Part shown: positions 7,964 through 16,673 of the stretch, in pieces
Layout of the letters: each line of letters opens with the position of its first letter
How positions within the stretch are numbered: position 1 is the first letter of the stretch
Translations under genes and position numbers: made by a program
The notes under the pieces: generated by a model
Database searches by the model: none
Told to the model about the DNA's origin: nothing
What the model saw: the letters and a program-made list of their open reading frames with translations, nothing else
Source: Planctomycetota bacterium
GTDB taxonomy: Bacteria; Planctomycetota; UBA1135; UBA2386
DNA length: 64,000 nucleotides
Assembly: GCA_016872675.1 (NCBI GenBank)
Contig: VGZG01000002.1
Span: 1 to 64,000 of the forward strand
Direction: 5' to 3'

Positions 7964-8365
7964 AGCGGAGGGATGCCAACTGGCGGCGACGGCGCCGCGG
8001 CGGGCCGGCGGCGGCCCCGGCGAGGCAGGCGGGCTGCGCGGCCACGACGGGCGCGGGAACGGGTTGCGATGGCATCCCGACCGCTGGCCTGAAGCGAAGT
8101 GCCGGCAGCGATTCCGCGCGATGACTGCCATGCGGCTCCCGCGGCAGCCCCGCTGCGCTTGCTGCCCTCGCGCTGTGTGGGCTGGTCTGTTGACGGCGCC
8201 TGCGCCGGCTGCGGCCCGCGCGGTCGATCCCGGTCTCTGGCCGGCGCGGCGCGTCATGTGGCGCGCCGCCCGCTGCCGCGGCAATGAAGATCCGGCGGCG
8301 TGGCGGCTGCGCGGCTTTTGCAGTTGCCCGCGGGCTTGGTGGGGGAGATAGCTAGCGGTCGACGC
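7964..8365. other. Intergenic gap, no gene recognised
   Basis: About 400 GC-rich bases between the hairpins and tatC. Open frames across it translate to Arg/Ala/Pro-rich low-complexity sequence with no domain and no plausible start signal. I looked for RNase P RNA, SRP RNA and tmRNA hallmarks and found none. A weak TAGCTA at 8349-8354, 11 bases before the tatC ATG, may be its -10 box. Confidence 0.5.
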
Positions 8366-9325
8366 ATGCCGCTCGACGATCCGAACATCCGCGCCGCCAT
8401 CGACGGGCCCGAGTTGCCCCGCATGTCGTTCGGCGACCACCTGGAGGAGTTGCGTTCGCGGTTGGTGAAGGCGCTGCTGGCGGTGGTGGTGGCGGTCCTG
8501 GCGGTGATGCCGTGGAAGGAGCAGGTCCAGGGCATTGTCATCAACCCGTACCGCGTGCAGTGGCGCGTCGGCTTCGTCGACTACGTCGCTGGCCTGGAGG
8601 CGAAGGAAGCGGCGGCGACCGCAGGGGCGCCGCTCGACGCCGACTCGGCGCGCTTCCTCGAGTACTGCCGGCAGCACCAGGACGCGATCCTCGCCGGCAC
8701 CAAGGAGTACTCGCATCTGTTCCCGGTGCAAACCGGCTACCACGTGCCCTACAGCCTGTACGCGATAGGCGGCATCGAGGACATCATGTCCTTCATGTGG
8801 GCGTCGATCCTGTTCGCCATCGTGCTGGCGAGCCCGGTCGTGGTCTGGCAGGCGTGGGCATTCATCGCCGCCGGCCTGTACCCGAAGGAGCGCGCGATCT
8901 TCTACCGCTACTTCCCGTTCATGGCGGCGCTGCTCGCCGCCGGCGTCGCGTTCGGTTACTTCGTCGTGCTGCCGTACACGCTTGGCTTCCTGGTGCGGTG
9001 GATGAATCCCGACCAGGTCGGCGCGATGTTCTCGGTCGGGCAGTTCCTGTCGCTCGAGTTCGCGCTCACTGGCGCGCTCGGCCTCGTGTTCCAGCTGCCG
9101 CTGGTGATGGTGGCGCTGCAGAAGATCGGCCTCGTCACGCATCGCGGCTTCCGCAAGAACTGGCGCATGACGATCCTCTGCATCTTCGTGTTCGCCGCCG
9201 TGCTGACGCCGCCGGAGCCGGTGTCGATGCTGCTGATGTCGGCGCCGATGGTGCTGCTGTACGGCCTCGGGTTGCTGCTGACGTGGTTCGCGCGCGGCAA
9301 GGACGCTGCGGTCGCGCCGGCATGA
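8366..9325 (+). CDS. tatC: Sec-independent translocase subunit TatC
   Basis: A 319-residue polytopic inner-membrane protein that recognises twin-arginine signal peptides. 'MSFGDHLEELRSRLVKALLA' near the N-terminus is the conserved cytoplasmic TatC motif (HLEELR), followed by six hydrophobic segments. 'AVLTPPEPVSMLLMSAPM' matches the family's TPPD/E block near the end, although the usual following LYE is LYG. The loop between the first two membrane spans is about 85 residues, far longer than in E. coli, which explains the larger size. The ATG at 8366 is chosen over an upstream frame that is arginine-rich. It overlaps cinA by ATGA (9322-9325). No tatA or tatB gene is in the window. Confidence 0.93.
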   Translation: MPLDDPNIRAAIDGPELPRMSFGDHLEELRSRLVKALLAVVVAVLAVMPWKEQVQGIVINPYRVQWRVGFVDYVAGLEAKEAAATAGAPLDADSARFLEYCRQHQDAILAGTKEYSHLFPVQTGYHVPYSLYAIGGIEDIMSFMWASILFAIVLASPVVVWQAWAFIAAGLYPKERAIFYRYFPFMAALLAAGVAFGYFVVLPYTLGFLVRWMNPDQVGAMFSVGQFLSLEFALTGALGLVFQLPLVMVALQKIGLVTHRGFRKNWRMTILCIFVFAAVLTPPEPVSMLLMSAPMVLLYGLGLLLTWFARGKDAAVAPA

Positions 9326-10557
9326 CCCTCGTCGGCGAAGTCCTGGCGACCGGCGACGAACTGATCCACGGCGCCCTGTTCGACACCAACAGCAAGTTCC
9401 TCGCCGGCGAACTGGAGCGGCTCGGCGTCGAGGTCCGCCGCCTGACGGTCACCGGCGACGCGCCGGGACCGATGCGCGCGGCGATCGCCGAGGCGTGCGG
9501 CCGCGCCGACGTGGTGGTGGCGACCGGCGGGCTGGGCCCGACGCTCGACGATCGCATGCGCGACGTCGTCGCCGAGGTCGCCGGCGGACCGCTGTGGTTC
9601 GACGAGGCGAGCTGGCGGCAGGTGCAGGACTGGCTGCTCAACCGCGGCCGGCCGGTGCCCGACAGCAACCGCCGGCAGGCGATGTTCCCGCCGGGCGCGC
9701 AGCCGATCGCCAATCCGATCGGCACCGCGCCGGGATTCGCCGTGACGCTCGGTCGCGGTCGTTTGTTCGCGCTGCCGGGCGTGCCGCGCGAGATGAAGGC
9801 GATGCTCGCCGCGTCGGTGCTGCCGGAGGTCGCCGCCATGCCTGGATTGACGCCGCTGGCGCAGCAGTGGCTGCGCGTGCTCGGGCCGTCGGAGGCAGCG
9901 CTCGGCGAGCGCATCGAGCGCTTCATGGTCGCCGATCGCAACCCGGCGGTCGGCATCACCGCTTCGGGCGGACTCTTGACCGTGCGCATCGTCGGCACGG
10001 CCAAGAGCGCCGAAGTCGCCGCCGCCGCGTGTGAAGCGACCGCCGCCGAGTTGCGGCCGCTGCTCGGCGACTGGCTGTTCGCCGAGGGCGCCGTCGACCT
10101 GCCGGAGTTGGTGCTGCAGCGGTTGCGCGCGCAGGGCCGCACGCTTGCGCTCGCCGAGTCATGCACCGGCGGATTGATCGCCAAGGCGCTGACCGACGTC
10201 GCCGGATCGTCCGACGTGCTGATGGGCGGCATCGTCGCTTACAGCAACGCCAGCAAGACGGCGCTGCTCAGCGTGCCGGCCGAACTGGTGGCGGCGCATG
10301 GCGCGGTCAGCGAACCGGTGGCGGCGGCGATGGCGGCCGGCGCGCGCGCGCGCTTCGCCGCCGACGTCGCCGTGGCGACGACCGGTATCGCCGGCCCCGG
10401 CGGCGGCAGCCCGCAGAAGCCGGTCGGCACCGTCTGCTTCGGCCTCGCCGACGCCGCCGGCGCGCGGGCCTGGACGGCGCGCATCCCCGACCTCGGTCGG
10501 ACGTTCGTCCGCGACCGTGCCGTGTTCGAGGTCTGGCGCGAACTGCTGCGCCGCTGA
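9322..10557 (+). CDS. cinA: CinA family protein (MoCF-like domain plus nicotinamide-nucleotide amidohydrolase domain)
   Basis: 411 residues in the classical two-domain order. Residues 1-170 are the molybdopterin-binding-like COG1058 domain ('GEVLATGDELIHGALFDTNS', 'VVVATGGLGPTLDDRMRDVV'). Residues about 255-405 are the CinA C-terminal deamidase ('LALAESCTGGLIAKAL', 'GGIVAYSNASKTALL', 'TTGIAGPGGG'), which in other bacteria converts NMN to nicotinic acid mononucleotide in pyridine-nucleotide salvage. The N-domain often acts as an ADP-ribose pyrophosphatase. Both domains look complete. Translation is coupled to tatC; that pairing has no obvious shared pathway. Confidence 0.93.
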   Translation: MTLVGEVLATGDELIHGALFDTNSKFLAGELERLGVEVRRLTVTGDAPGPMRAAIAEACGRADVVVATGGLGPTLDDRMRDVVAEVAGGPLWFDEASWRQVQDWLLNRGRPVPDSNRRQAMFPPGAQPIANPIGTAPGFAVTLGRGRLFALPGVPREMKAMLAASVLPEVAAMPGLTPLAQQWLRVLGPSEAALGERIERFMVADRNPAVGITASGGLLTVRIVGTAKSAEVAAAACEATAAELRPLLGDWLFAEGAVDLPELVLQRLRAQGRTLALAESCTGGLIAKALTDVAGSSDVLMGGIVAYSNASKTALLSVPAELVAAHGAVSEPVAAAMAAGARARFAADVAVATTGIAGPGGGSPQKPVGTVCFGLADAAGARAWTARIPDLGRTFVRDRAVFEVWRELLRR

Positions 10558-10579
10558 CGGCGGCGCAGCCCGTGTCGAC

Positions 10580-10585
10580 TATCAT
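10580..10585 (+). promoter_or_regulatory. -10 box (TATCAT) before the kinase operon
   Basis: TATCAT lies 38 bases before the GTG at 10624, within the 66-base gap after cinA. No convincing -35 is visible. It is the likely transcription entry for the kinase-lipoprotein-phosphatase genes. Confidence 0.45.
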
Positions 10586-10623
10586 CCGCGGCCGCGCGTC
10601 GCTCCATCCGACGCGCCACCCGC

Positions 10624-13600
10624 GTGAAGATCTGCCTGTCGTGCGAAGGCGTCAGTGAAACGCCAGCGGAGCGCTGCGGCTTCTGCGGCGCGTGGCTGCT
10701 GCCTGCCGACGCGGTGCACTACCCGGTGCGCCGCGGCGAGGTTGACGCCGCCAATCCTCTGCTCGGCACCGTCATCGACGGCAAGTACCGGCTGCTTGGC
10801 GTGCTCGGTCGCGGCGGCCTTGGCACGGTGTTCCGCGCCCAGCACACCGGTTCACTGATGCACGTTGCGCTCAAGTTGCTGCACCCGCGCTTCGGCGAAC
10901 GGCCCGAGTACCGCCGCGCGCTGGTGCCGGAGGCGCGGCGCGCCGCCGCGGTCGCGCACGAGCATTGCGCCCGCCTGCTGGACGTTGGCGAGGCCGAGGA
11001 CGGCGCCGCCTACCTCGTGATGGAGCTGGCCGAGGGCCGCACGCTCGACCTGCTGGTGCGCGATGGCGCGCTCGCGCCGGGCCACGCCGTCGCCATCCTC
11101 GAGCAGGTCGCCGCTGCGCTGGCCGCGATCCACGCCGTCGGCCTCGTGCACTGCGACCTGTCGCCGCGCAACGTCATGGTCGCCGCATCCGGCGGCGCGC
11201 TGCGCGTCAAGGTGCTCGATTTCGGCATCGCGCGCAGCGTCGCGCTCGCTGGTCAGGCGCGCAGCCACGGCGAGTTCCAAGGCTTCGTCAATCCGGCCTT
11301 CTCAGCGCCCGAACTGCTCGCCGGCCGCGAAGTCGACGCGCGCGCCGACCTGTACTCGTTCGGCACGTTGGCATGGCTGCTGCTTACCGGCGGCATGCCG
11401 GTCGATGACGCCGACGCGCGCAAGGCCGCCGCGGCGGTGCTGGCGGGTGAGTTGCGGCCATGGCCGGAGCCGCGCGGCGTCGGTCGGCGGTTGCGCCGAT
11501 TGGCGCTGCGCTGTCTGCAGATGGACCCGGAGCAGCGGCCGTCGTCGATCGCGGCGGTGGCGCGCGAACTGGCGATCGTCCGCAGCCCGCGGCCGGCGCT
11601 GACGCGCGCCGGCGCGCTGACGACGGCGCTCGGCGCCGTCGCGCTGTTCGCGACGGCGCGGCCGGCGTCGTCGCCGTTCCTGCAGACGGTCGCCGGCTCG
11701 CCTTTTGCGCTCGCGGCCGGTGGGACCGCGACCGAGCCCGTGGTGGTGGACACGACCAGCGCTCGGCTGGCGACGGTTCGCTTCGACTACGCCGGCTTCG
11801 CGCCGCGAAGACTGCGCGCGCACGTCGTGCGCGGCGGCGACGTGCTGCTGCGCGTCGACCAGGAACCGGAGCCCGAAGCGGGCGGCGGCACGCTGGCGCT
11901 GTCGACGGCGCAGGCGGCGTGGCGCACGGTCGTCGAAGGCCTCGCCCGCAGCGGTCGCGAGCACGCCAGCGACGTCGTCTTCTTGCTGCCCGGCGCGGCG
12001 CCGTTCGGTTCGGTTCGGCTGCGCGTCGACGACGAGGCTCCAGTCGTCGCCGCCGCGCCCGTGACGGCGGGCGCCGTGCTGCGCGCCGATACGCAGCTCG
12101 CGCTGGACGTCCGCGACGGAGTTGGCGTGGCGGCCGTGACGGTGCGCGTGCGCGCGGCGACGGGACCCGTCGTCGAGCTGTCGGCGCCGCCATCCGGTGG
12201 CCGGTTCGCGCTCGGCGCGGCGCTGGCCGCGGCAGCGCCCGACCTCGCCGGCCCGTGCGAGGTCGAGATCGGCGCGCGCGACCGCGCCGGCAACGTCGCC
12301 GCGGCGGCGCCGCTCGCCTTCGCAGCGGTCGACGTGCGCGCGCCGCGCGTCACCGAGGTCACCGGCCCGCAGGGCGAGCCGTTCGCGCCGCTGGTCGGCG
12401 GTATCGCGCGCGTGCGCGTGCGCGTCGCCGACGCCGTGCCCGGCGACGAGGTCGCCATCCAAGTCGGCGACGGCGCCGCGGTCGTTGTGCCGTGGCCCGA
12501 CGCCGCCAGCCAGCGCGTCGCCGACGTGCCGGTCGCGGCGGCCCAGCGCGCCGCCGCTTGGCACCTCGTCGCGCGCGATCCCGCCGGCAACGAGACGGCG
12601 CACGAACTCACCCCGGTGCTGCGCGACCGGAGCCTCGCGATCCGCTTTCCGCGCGTCGATGGCCCAGCGCGCGCGCTCGCCGGCGAACTCGTGCTCGCGG
12701 CCGGGGGCAGGGCGACGGTCGCCGTCAGCGACAACTGGACCATCGTCGACCTCGTCGCCGAGACGATCGACGGCCGCGAAGTGGCCGACCCGGCATTTGG
12801 CTGGGAGCGGCTGACGCCAGCGACGGCGCAGCTCGCGGTCGACGCATTGCTGCCCGGCGCCTATCGGCTCGTCGCCCGCCTGCGCGAGGGCGACGCCGCC
12901 GATGCTCTGCGCGCGCTGGCGACGGCGACGTTGCGGGTGCTGCCGGACGCCATCGAGGTGCGCGTGCCCGCGGTCAACGCGCCGTACCTGCCGGCGCTAA
13001 TCGAAGCCGGCGTGCTGGCGGCGCGCGGCGAGTCGGCCCCCGGCGCGTACGACGAGGGTCCGGCGTGGAGCGTCGACGCCGGATTGCGCCCGTACCTGCG
13101 CGGCCGCGCGACATGGGTCGCTGGCGAAGTCGTGCGCGCCGAGGAATTGCCGGTCGGCGACGCAGGTTGTGCGTTGTTGCCGACGCTGCGGCCGGTGCGC
13201 GGCTTCAACACGGTCTCGCCGCGCTACGTCGACGTGCTCGATCGCGCTGCCCGGTTGCGCATTGGCGAGGCCATCGTGCCTGCTGGCGAGTCCGCTGCCG
13301 CGGTGTCGTTCTGGTGGAGCGATGAGCCGCCGCAGCAGGTCGGTGCGGAGACCCTCGTCGAGCATGGCCGGCCGGCGCGCGTGCGCGTTCGCAGCCCGCT
13401 GCCGTTCGCGCCCGGCGACGCGCCGACGTTGCGCCTGGGCATCGGCCCGGCGGAGGTCGCGGCTGCGCTGGTGCGCGTGCGCGACCGCGCCGACGCCGAG
13501 ATCGTCTTCGACGTGTCGTTTGCGGTGTGGAGCGAGGCCGCCAGCCTCGCCGACGTGCCGCGCGAGCAGTTCGCCGGCGGGTTCGAGCGCCTCCTCGACG

Positions 13601-14670
13601 CCAGCCTCGCGACGCCCGCGGGCCGACAGCCGCTGGCGCTGCGGTTGCGCACCGTGCGCAGCACGCTGCAACCGCTCGCACTGGCCGAATTGCGCGCGCT
13701 GCCGCCGGCGCTTGGTGCGCTGCGACTGTTGCCGGTGCTGCCGCCGACCGGCGCATTCGCCGAGCCGACTGCCGACGGCCTGCCGCGCGCTGCGTACCGG
13801 GTCGGGCCGAAGGTTGCCGTGCGCAACGTCGGCGACGTGCTGATGCTGGCCAACGAGTTTCCGGTCGGCGCTGCGCGTGACCTCGCGGCTGCTGCGGCAG
13901 CGCTGCCCGGCGCAGGCGCCTGCGTGCACGCCGATGATCCGCGCGGATCGGCGCGGCTCGAGCCGGCCAATCTGCTGCCGACCGCCGCCGCCACGGCCGA
14001 CGCCGAGGCGCCGCTCGCCGGCGTCGACTTCTTTCAGGCGTACACGTTCGCGCGCCTGCTCGGTCTCGTCGTCGCTGGCGACGCCGATGCGATGCGTTTG
14101 CCGCTTGGCGTTGAACTCGAGGCCGCTGCCTTCGCCGGCGCCACGCGGGCCGCCGGCCACGGCGCCGCCGCGCACGGCGGCGCGGTCGACGCAGCGGCAT
14201 TCGCGCCGACGGTCACGCCGGCGGCGCGTTCGGTCGCTGTCGGCGACGTCGTTCCCAGCGGCTTCGGCCAGCCGTTCGTCGGCCTCGACTTCGGCCTGCG
14301 CGAGTGGACGCTCGACCTGCCGGCGGCGCCCGGCGCGGACGCGCTGCTGCGTGAGTGGATCGCCGACGGCGCCGCGCACCTGGCGCGCGCACAAGCTCTG
14401 GCGCGCGGCGCCGACGATCCTGCGCGCGAAGCGCTCGGATCGGCGCTACTGCTCGGCGTCGTGCGTGGCATGGCGTTCGTCGACAGTTTCCCGACGCTCG
14501 CGCCGCGCGGCCCGCTGCCGGTGAACGTGCCCGGCGTGTTGCTCACGGCGCAACTGCGCCGCGATGGTCGCGACCTGCTGTCCGGCGGCGTCGATCCGCG
14601 GCTCGCTGGCGTCGGCTTCCGCATCGTCGCCGACGTCGATCGCCTTGGTGTCGGCAAGGAGGCGCGATGA
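10624..14670 (+). CDS. Membrane Ser/Thr protein kinase with Ig-like domains and an FGE/SUMF1-like C-terminal domain
   Basis: A 1348-residue multidomain protein. Cys4, Cys7, Cys18 and Cys21 form an N-terminal zinc ribbon. A Hanks-type kinase domain spans about residues 49-315, with G-loop GRGGLGTV, Lys84 in 'VALKLL', catalytic loop HCDLSPRN (His176, Asp178), DFG at 199-201 and an APE-type segment; the HRD Arg is Cys. A single hydrophobic span near residues 326-345 follows. The extracytoplasmic part holds Ig-like repeats ending in 'RDRAGNVA' and 'RDPAGNET'. The C-terminus about 1135-1345 ('AYTFARLLGL', 'MRLPLGVELEAAAF', 'FVGLDFGLREWTLD', 'GFRIVAD') follows the order of FGE-sulfatase folds, without obvious catalytic Cys. 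It overlaps the lipoprotein gene by ATGA. Function: transmembrane signalling; ligand unknown. Confidence 0.8.
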   Translation: MKICLSCEGVSETPAERCGFCGAWLLPADAVHYPVRRGEVDAANPLLGTVIDGKYRLLGVLGRGGLGTVFRAQHTGSLMHVALKLLHPRFGERPEYRRALVPEARRAAAVAHEHCARLLDVGEAEDGAAYLVMELAEGRTLDLLVRDGALAPGHAVAILEQVAAALAAIHAVGLVHCDLSPRNVMVAASGGALRVKVLDFGIARSVALAGQARSHGEFQGFVNPAFSAPELLAGREVDARADLYSFGTLAWLLLTGGMPVDDADARKAAAAVLAGELRPWPEPRGVGRRLRRLALRCLQMDPEQRPSSIAAVARELAIVRSPRPALTRAGALTTALGAVALFATARPASSPFLQTVAGSPFALAAGGTATEPVVVDTTSARLATVRFDYAGFAPRRLRAHVVRGGDVLLRVDQEPEPEAGGGTLALSTAQAAWRTVVEGLARSGREHASDVVFLLPGAAPFGSVRLRVDDEAPVVAAAPVTAGAVLRADTQLALDVRDGVGVAAVTVRVRAATGPVVELSAPPSGGRFALGAALAAAAPDLAGPCEVEIGARDRAGNVAAAAPLAFAAVDVRAPRVTEVTGPQGEPFAPLVGGIARVRVRVADAVPGDEVAIQVGDGAAVVVPWPDAASQRVADVPVAAAQRAAAWHLVARDPAGNETAHELTPVLRDRSLAIRFPRVDGPARALAGELVLAAGGRATVAVSDNWTIVDLVAETIDGREVADPAFGWERLTPATAQLAVDALLPGAYRLVARLREGDAADALRALATATLRVLPDAIEVRVPAVNAPYLPALIEAGVLAARGESAPGAYDEGPAWSVDAGLRPYLRGRATWVAGEVVRAEELPVGDAGCALLPTLRPVRGFNTVSPRYVDVLDRAARLRIGEAIVPAGESAAAVSFWWSDEPPQQVGAETLVEHGRPARVRVRSPLPFAPGDAPTLRLGIGPAEVAAALVRVRDRADAEIVFDVSFAVWSEAASLADVPREQFAGGFERLLDASLATPAGRQPLALRLRTVRSTLQPLALAELRALPPALGALRLLPVLPPTGAFAEPTADGLPRAAYRVGPKVAVRNVGDVLMLANEFPVGAARDLAAAAAALPGAGACVHADDPRGSARLEPANLLPTAAATADAEAPLAGVDFFQAYTFARLLGLVVAGDADAMRLPLGVELEAAAFAGATRAAGHGAAAHGGAVDAAAFAPTVTPAARSVAVGDVVPSGFGQPFVGLDFGLREWTLDLPAAPGADALLREWIADGAAHLARAQALARGADDPAREALGSALLLGVVRGMAFVDSFPTLAPRGPLPVNVPGVLLTAQLRRDGRDLLSGGVDPRLAGVGFRIVADVDRLGVGKEAR

Positions 14671-15713
14671 GTCGCCACCGCTCCGGACTCGTGTTGGCTT
14701 TCGTCGCCGTCACCGCGTGCGCCACCCCTGGCGAGGACGTCGGCGTGCTCACCGACTTGCCGCCACTTGACGGCTCGGTGTTCGTCACCGGCGGCGCCTT
14801 CTTGGCCAGCGAGGTGGCCGACGGCGCCTTCGGCGGCGCCGAGGCGCCGCGCGAGGCGATCGCGATCGATGCGATCGCCGCAGCGCTGGCGAGCAGCGAC
14901 GTGTTCCAGCGTCTCGCGGTCGACGACGATCCGGCGCGCCGCGCCCGGATCGCCGAACGGCTGCGCGCCGGCGTCGTCGACGAGGACGTGGTCACCTGCC
15001 TGCAGGCGGCGCGCCTCGCCGGCCACGACTACCTGCTGGTCATCGAGGGCCTGCAGGACGTGCCGATCGAGACCCAGGGCACCAACGGTCGCTGGCCGGT
15101 GACGTTCGCCACCTGGATTCTGCTCGGCGTCGGCGCGCTGATCCCCGACCGCACCTTCGAGTCGCGCGCGACGCTGCGCGTGAGCCTGCGCGACCTGCAG
15201 TCCGGCTGGCCGTTGCACGACCCGCTGTTGGTCGCCGGTCCGATCGATCTGTCGTTGCTCGAACGCACCGACGTGGTCGGCCTGCTGCTGTCGATCATCG
15301 TGCCGCCGTTCTTCGTCGGCGACGATTCCGAGGCGGTCCGGGTCGCGGTCCGCGACACCGTGACGAGCCGCTTGCTGTGGTCGCTGTCGCGCGACCTCAA
15401 GGGCGTGGCGTTGCGGCAACGCCTGCGCGAACGCGCGCCGGCCGACGTGATGCTGGTGCCGGGCCTGTCGGGGCGTCGCGTCGTCGTCCGTGCGGCTGCG
15501 GCGCTCGGCAGCGCGCGGCTGGTCGGCGCCGGCGTCGAGCCAGAGACGGCGGCAGCTTTCGCCGCGGCCCTGCTCGCGTCGGTGCGCGTTGACGGCAGTG
15601 GATTCGTCTACGAAACGGACCTGCCGGCGACGACGGGTCTGGCGCAAGTGCTCGTCGCGACCGTCGGCGGCGCGGTCGCGTCCGCCACCTTTGCGCCGGG
15701 AGGTCGGCCGTGA
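14667..15713 (+). CDS. Putative lipoprotein between kinase and phosphatase genes
   Basis: 348 residues, no family recognised. The N-terminus 'GLVLAFVAVTACATPGED' is a lipoprotein signal with a Cys at about residue 19, so the mature protein is probably anchored in the cell envelope. The body has alternating helix-rich (Ala/Arg/Asp) and beta-like stretches; a hydrophobic segment 'ATWILLGVGALIP' sits near residue 150 and 'VVGLLLSIIVPPFF' near 210. ATGA overlap with the kinase and GTGA overlap with the phosphatase place it firmly in their transcript. It may be the envelope partner of the kinase's sensor region; that is inference from context only. Confidence 0.7.
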   Translation: MSRHRSGLVLAFVAVTACATPGEDVGVLTDLPPLDGSVFVTGGAFLASEVADGAFGGAEAPREAIAIDAIAAALASSDVFQRLAVDDDPARRARIAERLRAGVVDEDVVTCLQAARLAGHDYLLVIEGLQDVPIETQGTNGRWPVTFATWILLGVGALIPDRTFESRATLRVSLRDLQSGWPLHDPLLVAGPIDLSLLERTDVVGLLLSIIVPPFFVGDDSEAVRVAVRDTVTSRLLWSLSRDLKGVALRQRLRERAPADVMLVPGLSGRRVVVRAAAALGSARLVGAGVEPETAAAFAAALLASVRVDGSGFVYETDLPATTGLAQVLVATVGGAVASATFAPGGRP

Positions 15714-16597
15714 AGTTGCCGGCGCGTTGGCGCGTTGGCGCCTGTTCCCACGCCGGCTCGGTGCGCACGGCCAACGAGGACGACTATCTGTTGGCCGCGG
15801 CGGGGCCCGCTGGTCCGCTGTTCGTCGGCGTCGCGGACGGCATGGGCGGCCTCGCCGGCGGCGCCGAGGCCAGCCGCACGGTGTTGCGCGCGATCGCCAG
15901 CGAAGCGCTCGATGCTAGCGCCGGCGATGCGTCGGTAGCACGCTTGCAGCGCGGCTTCGCCGTCGCCAGCCGCAAGGTCGCCGACGCCGGCGCCGCGGTG
16001 CCGGCGCTAGCCGACATGGGCACGACCGCAACGACGTTGTTGCTGTGCGACGACCGGGCCGTCGTCGGCCACATCGGTGACACCCGCCTCTACCGGCTGC
16101 GCGACGACCACTGCGAGCAGTTGAGTCAGGACCACGCCGCGCGCGCGCCGGAGAACCTGCTGACGCGTTGCATCGGCGCGGGCCGGGTCGATGCCGTCGC
16201 CGATCACGCTGAGTTCGACGTGCGGCAGGGCGATCGCTTCGTGTTGATCAGCGATGGCGTCTGGTGCGTCGTCGACGACGCCTTGCTCGCGCGGCTTGCT
16301 GGCCGCCGCGATCCGCGCGAGGCGGCCGAGGCGCTGGTGCAGCAGGCCTTGGCGCAAGGCGGCCCCGACAACGCCACGGCGGTGGTCGTCGAGGCCGTCG
16401 CCGCCGGCGGCGACGCGGAGGTCGACCTACCGCGCGACGAGCGGCCCGACGACCGGTCGCTGTGGCCGCGCGCCTCGGCCTTGCCGTCGCCGATCGTGCC
16501 TTGGGCGCTGCTCGTCATCGGCACGCTGCTGCTGGCCGTCGCCGCGCTGCGCGCCATCGGGCTCGACGCGGCGCTGTTGGCGACGTTCCGCGGTTGA
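15710..16597 (+). CDS. PP2C-family Ser/Thr phosphatase with C-terminal membrane anchor
   Basis: 295 residues. All metal-binding motifs of the bacterial PP2C (PPM/Stp1) family are present in order: 'RTANEDDYLL', 'VADGMGGLAGG', 'GHIGDTRLYRL', 'LISDGVWCVV' and 'GGPDNATAVV'. A hydrophobic span around residues 263-285 ('IVPWALLVIGTLLLAVAAL') anchors it to the membrane with the catalytic domain in the cytoplasm, the same side as the upstream kinase domain. GTG start 15710 overlaps the preceding stop as GTGA. It most likely reverses phosphorylation by the kinase encoded at 10624. Confidence 0.93.
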   Translation: MKLPARWRVGACSHAGSVRTANEDDYLLAAAGPAGPLFVGVADGMGGLAGGAEASRTVLRAIASEALDASAGDASVARLQRGFAVASRKVADAGAAVPALADMGTTATTLLLCDDRAVVGHIGDTRLYRLRDDHCEQLSQDHAARAPENLLTRCIGAGRVDAVADHAEFDVRQGDRFVLISDGVWCVVDDALLARLAGRRDPREAAEALVQQALAQGGPDNATAVVVEAVAAGGDAEVDLPRDERPDDRSLWPRASALPSPIVPWALLVIGTLLLAVAALRAIGLDAALLATFRG

Positions 16598-16649
16598 GCG
16601 GCGTCAAGTTCGTGTCGCGGCGGTTGCTCGGCGCGCGGCGATCCGAGAG

Positions 16650-16655
16650 TATGCT
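16650..16655 (+). promoter_or_regulatory. -10 box (TATGCT)
   Basis: TATGCT ends 18 bases before the ATG at 16674. A weak TTGCTC at 16624-16629 lies 20 bases upstream. It gives the GspF-type gene its own promoter, separate from the phosphatase operon. Confidence 0.45.
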
Positions 16656-16673
16656 CTGACCCCTCGGACGACG

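Noticed and set aside
7905..8351. Open frame of 148 codons in the gap before tatC
   Set aside because: No recognisable motif, Arg/Pro/Cys-rich composition, no start signal; treated as noncoding.
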